DNA of 43,399 nt from an uncultured Gammaproteobacteria bacterium (GTDB taxonomy: Bacteria > Pseudomonadota > Gammaproteobacteria > Magnimaribacterales > Magnimaribacteraceae): contig CAJWKH010000003.1 in assembly GCA_913042085.1 (NCBI GenBank), positions 1 through 43,399 of the forward strand, given 5' to 3'. This document shows, piece after piece, positions 19,153 through 28,697 of this stretch (position 1 is its first letter; every line of letters starts with the position of its first letter). The notes below the pieces were generated by a model. It ran no database searches. It saw only the letters and a program-made list of their open reading frames with translations, and had not been told where the DNA came from. Both the position numbers and the translations under genes were made by a program.

Positions 19153-19539
19153 ATGAACAAAAAATTATACAGAACTGGCCCGTATGCTGATTTCTTTTCA
19201 CAAGGCGTACAAGTAGGTAACGTTTTAACTTTAGCAGGTCAATTAGGCGACAGTGAAGATGGCAGTGTTCCTGGAGATATTAAAGATCAAATGATTAATT
19301 GTTATAACAATATCAAGAATGTTCTTTCTGAATTTGATGCAACTTTAGACAATGTTATTGATGAAACTTGGTTTGTTACTGACGTTAATGAATGCATGGA
19401 GAATGTTTCTGAAATTTTTGATGAGAGAGAGAATATTTATGGTTGTAAACCAGAAGTCAGTCAAACCTTAGTAGGAATAAGCGCTCTAGTACAACCTCAA
19501 TATAAACTGGAAATTAAGGTAATAGCTTATATTGGCTAG
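19153..19539 (+). CDS. RidA family (YjgF/YER057c/UK114) protein
   Basis: 'FSQGVQVGNVLTLAGQLG', 'QMINCYNNIKNVLSEFDATLDNVIDETWFVTD', 'LVQPQYKLEIKVIAYI'. Confidence 0.9.
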   Translation: MNKKLYRTGPYADFFSQGVQVGNVLTLAGQLGDSEDGSVPGDIKDQMINCYNNIKNVLSEFDATLDNVIDETWFVTDVNECMENVSEIFDERENIYGCKPEVSQTLVGISALVQPQYKLEIKVIAYIG

Positions 19540-20245
19540 TCCAGACCATAAATATTTCAATCCATTGTGGGCAATTTTCTTTGTTCTGCTTACGTTTGAA
19601 GTTTCAACACTACCTGTCCTTTATCTTTTAGATACTTTAGGGGATTGGGTATATCAAAACCCAATAACGGTCGATATGACTTATATAGGTGCAGTTGAGA
19701 TGTATCCGATTAGGGATAATTTAGTAGGTTTCTTAGCCATGCCAATGGCTATTTTCTTTATTTTATGGCGAATGAAAAAAAGGAAAATACCTTTATCTGA
19801 ATTAGGTTCGTTAGAAATACAAAGAAAACCTTTGTTTTTAAGTATTTTTCTGTTGGCTGCATTCTTATTGTTTGAAGAGTTGTATTTTTACGTTCTTGGT
19901 ATAGAAATGCCTGAATCATTCATTGAATTTATGCTAGCTGAGCCTATTTTTAGTTTCATCTCAGTGGTATTAGTGGCTCCTATTATTGAAGAATTCCTCT
20001 TTAGAGGCTTTCTGCACTCACAATTACGTAGATCTTTCTTAAAGGACTGGGGTGCTATTGCAGTTTCTAGTCTGGTTTGGACCGCTATTCATTTTCAATA
20101 TGAAATAGGTATATTATTCTTTTTATTCCTATTCGGCCTTTTTCTTGGCTACTTCAGAATAAAATACAATTCATTGCTAATACCCACAGCCCTTCATGCT
20201 ATTAACAATTTATTGAGTTTTTTGCTAGTTATTTACTTTCCTTAA
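19532..20245 (+). CDS. CPBP family intramembrane glutamic endopeptidase
   Basis: 'APIIEEFLFRGFLHSQLRRS' (EExxxR) and 'SSLVWTAIHF', 'PTALHAINN'; TTG start overlaps the RidA stop codon. Confidence 0.87.
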   Translation: MASPDHKYFNPLWAIFFVLLTFEVSTLPVLYLLDTLGDWVYQNPITVDMTYIGAVEMYPIRDNLVGFLAMPMAIFFILWRMKKRKIPLSELGSLEIQRKPLFLSIFLLAAFLLFEELYFYVLGIEMPESFIEFMLAEPIFSFISVVLVAPIIEEFLFRGFLHSQLRRSFLKDWGAIAVSSLVWTAIHFQYEIGILFFLFLFGLFLGYFRIKYNSLLIPTALHAINNLLSFLLVIYFP

Positions 20246-20389
20246 ATTTAAATTTTTCTTGAAACATTAGTAAAATAGAGGTAATTTGTTAGTTATATCC
20301 AGCTGATCTAGGGAGAGATCGCTAAAAATTTATAAAAAAATGTAAAAACTATAAGGATTGATGTTTTTACGCAACTTTGGGGAGTTTTA

Positions 20390-23266
20390 ATGAAAAAGTT
20401 AACTTATATCATTTCTCTTTCTTTGGTTTCTCTGTTTGCTTATGCAGCAGATGAAGAAAGAGGTGGAATCGAAGAGGTTATCGTTACAGCTGAGAGACAA
20501 CAGTCTTCTATTCAGGACACTGCTATCTCTATTACGGCTTTTGATGAGAACCTAATTGAAGATTTAAACCTTAGAAACCAAGAAGATTTGCAGAATTACA
20601 TACCTGCAACAACTATTCAGCCTTATGATATCTCTATTAGAGGTATTGGAAGGATGTTTAGGGCATTAGGTGGAGATCCTGGTGTTGGTACTTATGTTGA
20701 CGGCGCTTATTCTGTTGACTTTGGTATTGCTTCTACAGATAACGGTTTGTATGACGTAGAAAGGATTGAGATCCTTAGAGGGCCTCAAGGTACTCTATAC
20801 GGAAGAAATAGTATTGGTGGAGCTGTGAACTTTATCACCAAAAAACCTTCTAGAGAGTTTGAAGCAGAAATTAGGACAATAACTGGTAGCTATGGTATGG
20901 CTGAAGGTTATGGTTTTATTAACATGCCTATAACTGACCATCTAAGTGCAAGAGTTATTGCTGTTAATAGAGGAAGAGACGGTACTGTTGAAGATTTAGG
21001 TGCCGGAGATGATTTAGATAGTTATCAAGACGAAAACTACACATTGTCTATCAGGTGGGAGAATGATAATCATACTTTTGATATAAGAGGTAACGAAAGA
21101 AGTTACGGTAGAGTCTTAAGTTCAGCACAAGGTGCTGGTCTTATAACAACCAGTGAATACGGTGGTAGTGTTAGAAGAAATGACTTAATGGTTCATGGTT
21201 ATAGAGCTGTTGACCCTAACGTTCAGTGTTCTAGCTTAACGGATAGAACTGTTCCTAATTGTTCAACCCCTGGTTATGACATTCATACATTTAATCACAA
21301 GGGATTAACAAGATACGGTCAGTTCTTAGTTCCTGGTGTTGACCCTGCTGTGACTGCAGGAACAGCAGTTAGCCCCAACTTCGCTTATGGATATGATCAA
21401 AACATATTAAATGCGACTATGATTGGCGATGGTAAAAGCGTTCCTTCACTAAGTGGAGATGATCTTATCACTTCAACTAATGGAATGAATGATGAGTATT
21501 TTGATCACCAAGGTGGTCTTATTAATTACGTTTGGGATGTTCAAGATAACTTAACCATTAAGTACATTGGTGCTTATACTGATTATCTTTACACAAGGGT
21601 AACTGACGATGATAGAACGGGAAACCCAGTGTATGACGAACAATTCCACGCTATGCAAGAAAACGAAAACTGGCAAAATGAAATTCAAGTATTTTGGGAT
21701 ATTGCTGATAATTGGAGTTTCGTAGGTGGTTTATTTGAGTATCATGAAGAAATTGACCAAGACTTAGATTTCTTTAACCCAAATGGTGATCCAAGATACG
21801 CAACTGCAGCTAATTATGGTGCTACTGTAGATGCTGTAGCTGGAGCTGATGCTTCTGATTACATGAAAATGTTAACTGCCGTGGCAGTTTACGGTGGAAC
21901 TAACCCAACAGTACCTGCATACTCAGCAGGAACTGCTAACGCTTATTCAGCTAGAGATGTTGGTTGTGGTGTGGCAAGTTTATTAGGATTATATGGTGTT
22001 CCTGACTTTGCAGATCCTTCGTTGACGCAAGTGTGTATTATTTCTGGACCTTGGTCTGGAGAAAATGCGGTGCTTAAACATGGACCTGACCCTTCAGTTG
22101 GAACAACTTTTGTTTGGCAAACTGAAAATAAAACAGATGCTTACGCTGTTTATTTCCAAACTGAATATCAAATCAATGAAACTTGGGCTATAACGCTTGG
22201 TGGATCTTACAGTGAAGATGAAAAGGACGCTGAAGAAAACTTAGTTCAATACGGTGAGGCAGAGTTAACTTCTGCTAATCTTTTGGCTTTTAACGTAGCT
22301 ACAGGCGCCTTAAACGCTGATGGTACGCCTACTGGAACGGGTGTTATAAGATTTAAAGGTATTCCTTATTCTAGATCTTTCTACAGATCTATGGAAAGGG
22401 ACTTTGAAGAGTCTAACTACAGAGTCAATATTGATTACTCTCCTACAGACAATGTACTTTGGTATTTGTCTCAGACAACTGGACACAGAGCTGGTGGATT
22501 TAACTTAGGATATTTCTCAGCTTTCCCAAGCTATGATTCTGAGAGAGTAGAATCAACTGAGCTTGGCTATAAAGGATCTCATTTAGATAACACATTGCAG
22601 ATTAATGCTTCTATGTATCACTACCTGTATGAGAATATTCATGGGCAATTTGCTGCTCAGAGTTTCTTAGGCGGAACAAGCACTTCTGTAATCGGTTATC
22701 CTGAGTCACAAACAGATGGATTTGAGATGGAAGTCATTTACATGCCTCGTCCAAACTGGTTAATTGGAGGTAACTACAGTTACACCGATGCAAGATATTC
22801 TAAAGAATTAGTTGATGCATTTGGTAATGTTGGAAACATTGATACTAATAACCCTAATGCCCCTGGATCACTTTATTCTATAAAAGAAAGAGAGGTGCCA
22901 GTCTTAAATAGAAGGATGGAGAGAATACCTCAGAACAAGATGTCTTTTTATTCTAATTACACTCAAGATGTATCAGGTGGAACCATTGACTATTTAGTAG
23001 GATACTCTTGGACTGACTCGATACTTTGGGATGATGCTGGTTTACCTTTAGATACTTCTCCTGCTTTTAGTAGATTAGACCTGAAAGCAACATGGAAAAA
23101 TAATGAAGGTGATATGGACATAATGTTCTTTATTAACAACGTTACAGATAAGATCGGTGTTAGAAACATGTCGAGTGATGATGAAACTCAAGGTTTCTTA
23201 AGATCAGTTACTCCAACCTTACCTAGAATGGGAGGCATATCCTTTACTAAGAGGTTCGGAGGTTAA
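20390..23266 (+). CDS. TonB-dependent receptor
   Basis: Signal peptide; TonB-box-like 'IEEVIVTAER'; plug 'VERIEILRGPQGTLYGRNSIGGAVNFITKKPS'; barrel repeats. Confidence 0.97.
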   Translation: MKKLTYIISLSLVSLFAYAADEERGGIEEVIVTAERQQSSIQDTAISITAFDENLIEDLNLRNQEDLQNYIPATTIQPYDISIRGIGRMFRALGGDPGVGTYVDGAYSVDFGIASTDNGLYDVERIEILRGPQGTLYGRNSIGGAVNFITKKPSREFEAEIRTITGSYGMAEGYGFINMPITDHLSARVIAVNRGRDGTVEDLGAGDDLDSYQDENYTLSIRWENDNHTFDIRGNERSYGRVLSSAQGAGLITTSEYGGSVRRNDLMVHGYRAVDPNVQCSSLTDRTVPNCSTPGYDIHTFNHKGLTRYGQFLVPGVDPAVTAGTAVSPNFAYGYDQNILNATMIGDGKSVPSLSGDDLITSTNGMNDEYFDHQGGLINYVWDVQDNLTIKYIGAYTDYLYTRVTDDDRTGNPVYDEQFHAMQENENWQNEIQVFWDIADNWSFVGGLFEYHEEIDQDLDFFNPNGDPRYATAANYGATVDAVAGADASDYMKMLTAVAVYGGTNPTVPAYSAGTANAYSARDVGCGVASLLGLYGVPDFADPSLTQVCIISGPWSGENAVLKHGPDPSVGTTFVWQTENKTDAYAVYFQTEYQINETWAITLGGSYSEDEKDAEENLVQYGEAELTSANLLAFNVATGALNADGTPTGTGVIRFKGIPYSRSFYRSMERDFEESNYRVNIDYSPTDNVLWYLSQTTGHRAGGFNLGYFSAFPSYDSERVESTELGYKGSHLDNTLQINASMYHYLYENIHGQFAAQSFLGGTSTSVIGYPESQTDGFEMEVIYMPRPNWLIGGNYSYTDARYSKELVDAFGNVGNIDTNNPNAPGSLYSIKEREVPVLNRRMERIPQNKMSFYSNYTQDVSGGTIDYLVGYSWTDSILWDDAGLPLDTSPAFSRLDLKATWKNNEGDMDIMFFINNVTDKIGVRNMSSDDETQGFLRSVTPTLPRMGGISFTKRFGG

Positions 23267-23282
23267 TAACTTAATCTTGACT

Positions 23283-23314
23283 AAAAAAAACCTGCTTCAA
23301 AGCAGGTTTTTTTT
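23283..23314 (+). terminator. Rho-independent terminator between convergent genes (could act on both strands)
   Basis: aaaaaaaacctgctt-caa-agcaggtttttttt: A-run/stem/T-run. Confidence 0.95.
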
Positions 23315-23319
23315 ATCCT

Positions 23320-25749
23320 TTAAGTAAATAGTTCTTTGGGAGATTTCTTAACAATTCCGTTGATGAGGTAGAAACAAAGACCTGACACAACAACAAGACC
23401 AATGAACGGGCCTAATACAAATAGTTCTGGATAAAAGTTAGCAGTAGTTTGGAACACTTCTGTTTCGATAAAATAAACACCTGAATACGACATTAAGGCA
23501 CCCAGGATTCCTGAGATCAGGCCAAGTAGTGCAAATTCAATGAGAGCTGAATTTTTAATTAAAGAATTTGAAGCGCCTAAAGTTCTTAGAATAGCTGATT
23601 GATGCCTTCTAACACTAAAGCCATCCTGGAGTGCTGAAAGTGCTAGGAAGATAGCACTTAAACAAGTAAGTAGTAAAATAGAATTTAGCGCTTTAGTAAC
23701 TTGATCAATAATTTCTTTGACTTGTTTAATCAATTCTTCAATCGAAAAGACAGAAATAGTTCTAAACTCTCTCATAAGCTCAGCAGCGTTTTCTTGCTTC
23801 TCTTTGGGTATATAAAAAGATGTAATAAAAGTTGAGGGGATATCCTTAAACAGTGAGGGGTGGCCAATCACAAAAAAGTTAGGGGAAAAATTATCCCAAT
23901 TAATTGTTCTTATACTCTGCACAAAAGTTTTAATGTCTCTGTCTTCAACTTTAAGATAAACCAAATCTCCAACACTTAGGTTATATCTTTCTGAGATCTC
24001 ATCTGATACTGAAATTCCGTTTTCATTCTCATCAGAAAACCATTCACCTTCTAAAACTTGATTCTGCTCAGGCAAGTTATATATCCAAGTAATATTGAAG
24101 TTTCTATCAATCTGGATTTCTTCGTCAACCTCAATTTTTGAAATGCTAGCATTTGCTACTGGAAAAAAGGTAGTAGCCTTTATATTGTTTTCTTTTAGAA
24201 ATAACTCCATCTGGCCTTTATCTTCCTTCGTAATATTTATCGCAAAGTTATTTGGAGAATCTTCCGGAATAGAATTTTGCCAAGACCCTAATAAATTCTT
24301 ACTGGCAGAAAAAGTAATCAAACTCAGTCCTATTGCAACAGTAAACGCAAAAATTTGAAAAGAGTTTCCTAATTTACGCCTTCTTAGTTCTGATAGAGCC
24401 AGATTAAAAGGACTCGAAGCTCCCAAGCCAAGGCTCTTGCTTCCAAGTAAAAGATATATGGACCCTATGCCTACAAAAGAAAAACCAATTACACCCAAGA
24501 AGATTATTAAAGATAGAGTTATTTGGTTTGTATAGAGGTATAGGAGTACAAAAAATGCAAGTAATCCAGCAGAGATAACTGATATAGATCCCTGATTTAA
24601 ACCAATGTCATCTTTTAAGACTCTCATTGGCGAGATAGATAGAAGTTTCAAAATATGAGGATATATAAAACCAAATTGACAAATAAATGCTGTTAAGCAG
24701 GTAACTACTAGCGGGTATAAACCTGGTGAAGGTAGCTCTGTAGGGAAGTATGTTGACATTATGTTAATAAAATTATTTTGTAGTAACCAACCGAAGAAAA
24801 GCCCAAAGATTAAAGTCAATATGGTTGTATAAAAGAAGATTAGAAAATATAAAGCTCTTATATGGAGAGTTTTCATTCCCAAAGTCTTCAAAATTGCCAC
24901 ATAACTTATATGACGCCTTGTGAATCTTTGAGAGGCTATGCTGATGGTACATGCCGATAACAGAACAGCTATGAGACCGCCAAGAAGAAAAAAGTTTTCA
25001 GATCTATCAACTGCTCTACCAAGAGAACTAGAATCCTCATCCAGCATTTCAATCTCATCTCCGCTTTCTTTTATGTCTTTAAGAAAATTTCTAATATAAA
25101 GAATTTCATTTTCTGGACCAGTAAACAAATAGTTATATTCCACACGGCTTCCAGGCTGAATAATCTGAGTTGATTCAAGATCAGACATATTCATTATAGT
25201 TTTAGGTGCAAAAGAGAAATTTCCTGAAGCTCGGTCGGGTTCGTAATTGATAGTGTCAGTAAAGATAAAGCTTGTATCTCCAATATAAACCTCATCTCCA
25301 TAATTTACTTTTAATAAATTCTGAAGACGTTCGTCCATCCAGACCGTTCCAGGTTTAGGGCTACTCTTTATTAAATAGACACCTTCTGAATTTTCTAATT
25401 CGAGTGAACCTATTAAGGGATAGGAATTATCTACAGCTTTAACAGAGCTTAATTGCATTTCCTTATCAGAGAATATTACTGATGCAAATAAAGCCATTTC
25501 CATGAACTGGGAATCTTTTATATCTAAATCTTTTAATAACGGCTGTAATTTATTTTTATTTGATTCAAACTTAAGATTTCCGCCTAGAAATTCCTCAGTT
25601 TGTGTACTTAAAGCCTGTTCTAGTCGATCGGTAAAAAGAGAAATCCCTGAAACAATTGTAATTGCAAGAGTTAAAGAAACTAACATAGAAGTCAGATAAC
25701 CTGATCTTATTTCTCTTATGAAGAGTTTTATAGATAAACCTAAAAGCAT
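23320..25749 (-). CDS. ABC transporter permease, FtsX/MacB-like (YbbP-like)
   Basis: FtsX-type permease regions ('RRHISYVAILKTLGMKTLHIRALYFLIF', 'RRHQSAILRTLGASNSLIKNSALIEFALLGLISGILGALMSY'); 809 aa; start overlaps the upstream ATPase stop. Confidence 0.92.
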   Translation of the reverse strand: MLLGLSIKLFIREIRSGYLTSMLVSLTLAITIVSGISLFTDRLEQALSTQTEEFLGGNLKFESNKNKLQPLLKDLDIKDSQFMEMALFASVIFSDKEMQLSSVKAVDNSYPLIGSLELENSEGVYLIKSSPKPGTVWMDERLQNLLKVNYGDEVYIGDTSFIFTDTINYEPDRASGNFSFAPKTIMNMSDLESTQIIQPGSRVEYNYLFTGPENEILYIRNFLKDIKESGDEIEMLDEDSSSLGRAVDRSENFFLLGGLIAVLLSACTISIASQRFTRRHISYVAILKTLGMKTLHIRALYFLIFFYTTILTLIFGLFFGWLLQNNFINIMSTYFPTELPSPGLYPLVVTCLTAFICQFGFIYPHILKLLSISPMRVLKDDIGLNQGSISVISAGLLAFFVLLYLYTNQITLSLIIFLGVIGFSFVGIGSIYLLLGSKSLGLGASSPFNLALSELRRRKLGNSFQIFAFTVAIGLSLITFSASKNLLGSWQNSIPEDSPNNFAINITKEDKGQMELFLKENNIKATTFFPVANASISKIEVDEEIQIDRNFNITWIYNLPEQNQVLEGEWFSDENENGISVSDEISERYNLSVGDLVYLKVEDRDIKTFVQSIRTINWDNFSPNFFVIGHPSLFKDIPSTFITSFYIPKEKQENAAELMREFRTISVFSIEELIKQVKEIIDQVTKALNSILLLTCLSAIFLALSALQDGFSVRRHQSAILRTLGASNSLIKNSALIEFALLGLISGILGALMSYSGVYFIETEVFQTTANFYPELFVLGPFIGLVVVSGLCFYLINGIVKKSPKELFT

Positions 25750-26411
25750 TATTCGACTATTTTTCCTAATTTAAGGCTTATAGTTTTATCACATTTTTTC
25801 GCTAAATCATGGTCATGAGTAACAACGACTAGGGCATTGTCAGTTTCGGAATTCACTTCAAATAATAAATCTGATATTAGCTTTCCGTTCTTTGAATCTA
25901 GATTACCTGTAGGCTCATCTGCAAATAATATTTTAGATGAACAGGCAAAAGCTCTAGCGATAGCAACTCTTTGCTGTTCACCACCTGATAATTGATTTGG
26001 GTAGTGATGTTGTCTATCTTTTAAGCCGACTCTTTCCAGAAAGTATTCGGCATTGCTTTTAGGATCTGCTTCAGACTTTAATTCAGAAGGGAGCATGACG
26101 TTCTCAAGAGCAGTCAAGCTTGGAAGAAGTTCAAAAGATTGGAATACAAATCCGACTTTTTCTTTTCTAATTGAAGCTCTTTCCTCTTCATTTTGGTCAT
26201 GGATCAGTATGTTGTCTAAGAAAATTGTTCCACTTGATGCACTATCTAAACCAGCCAATAATCCTAAAAGTGTTGATTTTCCAGAACCAGATGGCCCAGT
26301 TATGGCTAAAGATTGACCTTCTTCCAAGCTGAAAGAAACATCGTCTAATATTATTAATGAAGAGTCACCAGAAGTTACCTCTTTCCTGAGATTATTTACT
26401 TTTAAAATCAT
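25749..26411 (-). CDS. ABC transporter ATP-binding protein (LolD/YbbA-like)
   Basis: Walker A 'GPSGSGKST', signature 'LSGGEQQRVAIARAFA', Walker B 'ILFADEPTGNLD'. Confidence 0.95.
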   Translation of the reverse strand: MILKVNNLRKEVTSGDSSLIILDDVSFSLEEGQSLAITGPSGSGKSTLLGLLAGLDSASSGTIFLDNILIHDQNEEERASIRKEKVGFVFQSFELLPSLTALENVMLPSELKSEADPKSNAEYFLERVGLKDRQHHYPNQLSGGEQQRVAIARAFACSSKILFADEPTGNLDSKNGKLISDLLFEVNSETDNALVVVTHDHDLAKKCDKTISLKLGKIVE

Positions 26412-26519
26412 TTTTGTGATTAAATAGGTGTATTATATAACTATAACACCCCTTAATTACGAAAGAAAATTTATTCTCAACTTGCAATGAATAAAAATCC
26501 CGAAACTTACTTGTAGGCT

Positions 26520-27134
26520 ATGAAATATCTCTCAATTTTAGTTATATTAATATTTCCATTATCAACCTATGCGGATTCTAAGAGAGAATCTTTATTGATA
26601 TATGGTGATAGCATAAGTGCTGGATATGGCATGTCCAAAGAAAAGCAATGGTCGGTAATACTTCAAGAAAAAATAAACAAAGAAAACCTTAAGATCAAGG
26701 TTATTAACTCAAGTATTTCTGGAGAGACTACTAGCGGAGGTCTTGCAAGAATAAGCCAAACAATTGAATCAATTAAACCGGATTATTTATTACTTGAATT
26801 AGGAGGGAACGATGCTCTTAGGGGCTATCCGCCTAGGCAGATTGCTGCTAATTTAGCTGAAATGATTAAAATAGCGGACTCTGCGAACGCAAAGGTCCTT
26901 TTGATGCAAATAAGGATTCCACCAAATTATGGATCAAGATACCAGAAGGCTTTCGAATCTATTTACTCAAGTATAGCTAGTGAAACCAGTGCAACGCTTA
27001 TACCTTTTATGCTTGAAGAAGTAGCCTTAAACGAAGACTTAATGCTTCCAGATGGCATTCATCCAAAGGCTTCAGCACAGCCTTTAATTGCTGATTATGT
27101 TTATCGTCAACTTAAGCCTTTATTGATCCATTAA
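26520..27134 (+). CDS. tesA: Arylesterase / acyl-CoA thioesterase I, GDSL-type
   Basis: 'LLIYGDSISAGYGM', 'ELGGNDALRG', 'LPDGIHPKASAQ'; divergent to the YbbA-like ATPase gene as commonly seen for tesA. Confidence 0.93.
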   Translation: MKYLSILVILIFPLSTYADSKRESLLIYGDSISAGYGMSKEKQWSVILQEKINKENLKIKVINSSISGETTSGGLARISQTIESIKPDYLLLELGGNDALRGYPPRQIAANLAEMIKIADSANAKVLLMQIRIPPNYGSRYQKAFESIYSSIASETSATLIPFMLEEVALNEDLMLPDGIHPKASAQPLIADYVYRQLKPLLIH

Positions 27135-27189
27135 ATGCAGTTAAATTGCACAATATTTAGATAAGAGTAAGATTGTTTTAGGTGAAATT

Positions 27190-27963
27190 ATGTTAAATAA
27201 GTTAGATATTGCTAAAGATTGGCTTCCAAGATACACAGGAATGCCGTTAGATAAGTTTGGAGAAAATATATTACTTACCAATTTTTCGGATTATGTAGAG
27301 AATTTTTCTGATCGTTTTAATGCAGATGTGTACGGAGAGAAAAGGCCCATGCAGGCATGCACAAATTCAGATGGCCTAACAATCATTAATTTTGGAATAG
27401 GATCTCCTAATGCTGCAACTATCATGGATCTATTAACAGCCTGTGATCCTAACGGAGTTTTATTTTTAGGAAAGTGTGGAGGGTTAAAGAACTCTAGTGA
27501 GATAGGCCATTTTATTTTACCTATAGCTGCAATAAGAGGAGAGGGTACTAGTGATGACTATTATCCTTCTGAGGTTCCTGCTTTGCCTTCTTTTAAATTG
27601 CATAAGTTCGTTTCAGAAAAGATAATTGAAAAAGGGTATGAATACAGAACAGGAGTTATACACACAACGAATAGAAGAGTGTGGGAGCACGATCAACCTT
27701 TCTTGGAGCACTTAAAAGACACAACCTGTATAGGGATAGACATGGAAACGGCGACTATATTTATTGTAGGTCACTATAATGAGATTTCTAGAGGTGCTTT
27801 ACTGCTAGTCTCAGACGTACCAGTGGAACCGGATGGAGTTAAGACTGAAGAATCAGATAAAGAGGTTACAAAGCAATGGTCAGAACAGCATCTTGAGCTA
27901 GGCATAAACTCCATGACTGAAATTGGTAAGAGTGGGGAGCAAATACAACACTTTAGGTATTAA
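27190..27963 (+). CDS. amn: AMP nucleosidase (short form)
   Basis: 'DWLPRYTGMPLDKFGENILLTNFSDYV', 'RPMQACTNSDGLTIINFGIGSPNAATIMDLL', 'LFLGKCGGLK', 'HTTNRRVWEHDQPF', 'GIDMETATIF'. Confidence 0.93.
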   Translation: MLNKLDIAKDWLPRYTGMPLDKFGENILLTNFSDYVENFSDRFNADVYGEKRPMQACTNSDGLTIINFGIGSPNAATIMDLLTACDPNGVLFLGKCGGLKNSSEIGHFILPIAAIRGEGTSDDYYPSEVPALPSFKLHKFVSEKIIEKGYEYRTGVIHTTNRRVWEHDQPFLEHLKDTTCIGIDMETATIFIVGHYNEISRGALLLVSDVPVEPDGVKTEESDKEVTKQWSEQHLELGINSMTEIGKSGEQIQHFRY

Positions 27964-27968
27964 TATAA

Positions 27969-28553
27969 ATGGCTAGCTTGCTAAAAATATTAAATAATCC
28001 TTTAACCTTACTGGTTGTTTTTGCTGGAGTTTGGTACACGACTCGAGACTTCGTGATTTTTACTTCTGCAATTATGGCTTTCGTAACCTTGCAAGTTGTT
28101 TTAGAAAAGATACTTCATGGCAAGGTACCAACTTTTTTATTTGGATCCTGGTGTCTGCTTCTTCCTTTAGGAGCTATGACATTGATTTTTAGAGATCCGG
28201 CATTCCTACAATGGAAATTCTCTATTGTTCATTGGCTCTTTGGTTTAATTCTTATAGGCGCAAGAATAATAGGTAAAACTGACATATTAAAAACTCTACT
28301 TTCTGCTGCCGGTCCAGAAATGCACAAAATTGATAACATTTACTGGAAGAGAGTAAATTTCTATATGGCCTCTGGCTTCATAATGCTAGGCTTTATAAAT
28401 CTATATATTATGAGAATTTATGATTTCGATTTTTGGGTTAATTTTAAGCTCTATGGAGTTTTGATTTATAATCTTGTCTTAACATCTTCAGCTCTTTTTT
28501 ATCTTTTCTCTAAAGCAGATAAGGTTTCAAATAAAGAAGAAATTCAAGCATAA
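27969..28553 (+). CDS. yciB: Inner-membrane septation protein A family (IspZ/YciB)
   Basis: 'FRDPAFLQWKFSIVHWLFGLILIGARIIGKTDILKTLL' and 'FWVNFKLYGVL' match YciB. Confidence 0.87.
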   Translation: MASLLKILNNPLTLLVVFAGVWYTTRDFVIFTSAIMAFVTLQVVLEKILHGKVPTFLFGSWCLLLPLGAMTLIFRDPAFLQWKFSIVHWLFGLILIGARIIGKTDILKTLLSAAGPEMHKIDNIYWKRVNFYMASGFIMLGFINLYIMRIYDFDFWVNFKLYGVLIYNLVLTSSALFYLFSKADKVSNKEEIQA

Positions 28554-28697
28554 AATAAGCCTTTTCCGTCCATTTAACTCGTCCTTAAAAAGATTTGCGT
28601 AAATGCAACAAATTGGGCATAGTAGCTACAGAAAAGTAACTTTTTATAACAAAATGACCGCTTGGAACTATAGACCGAGGGGTTTCTGGGGTAAAAC

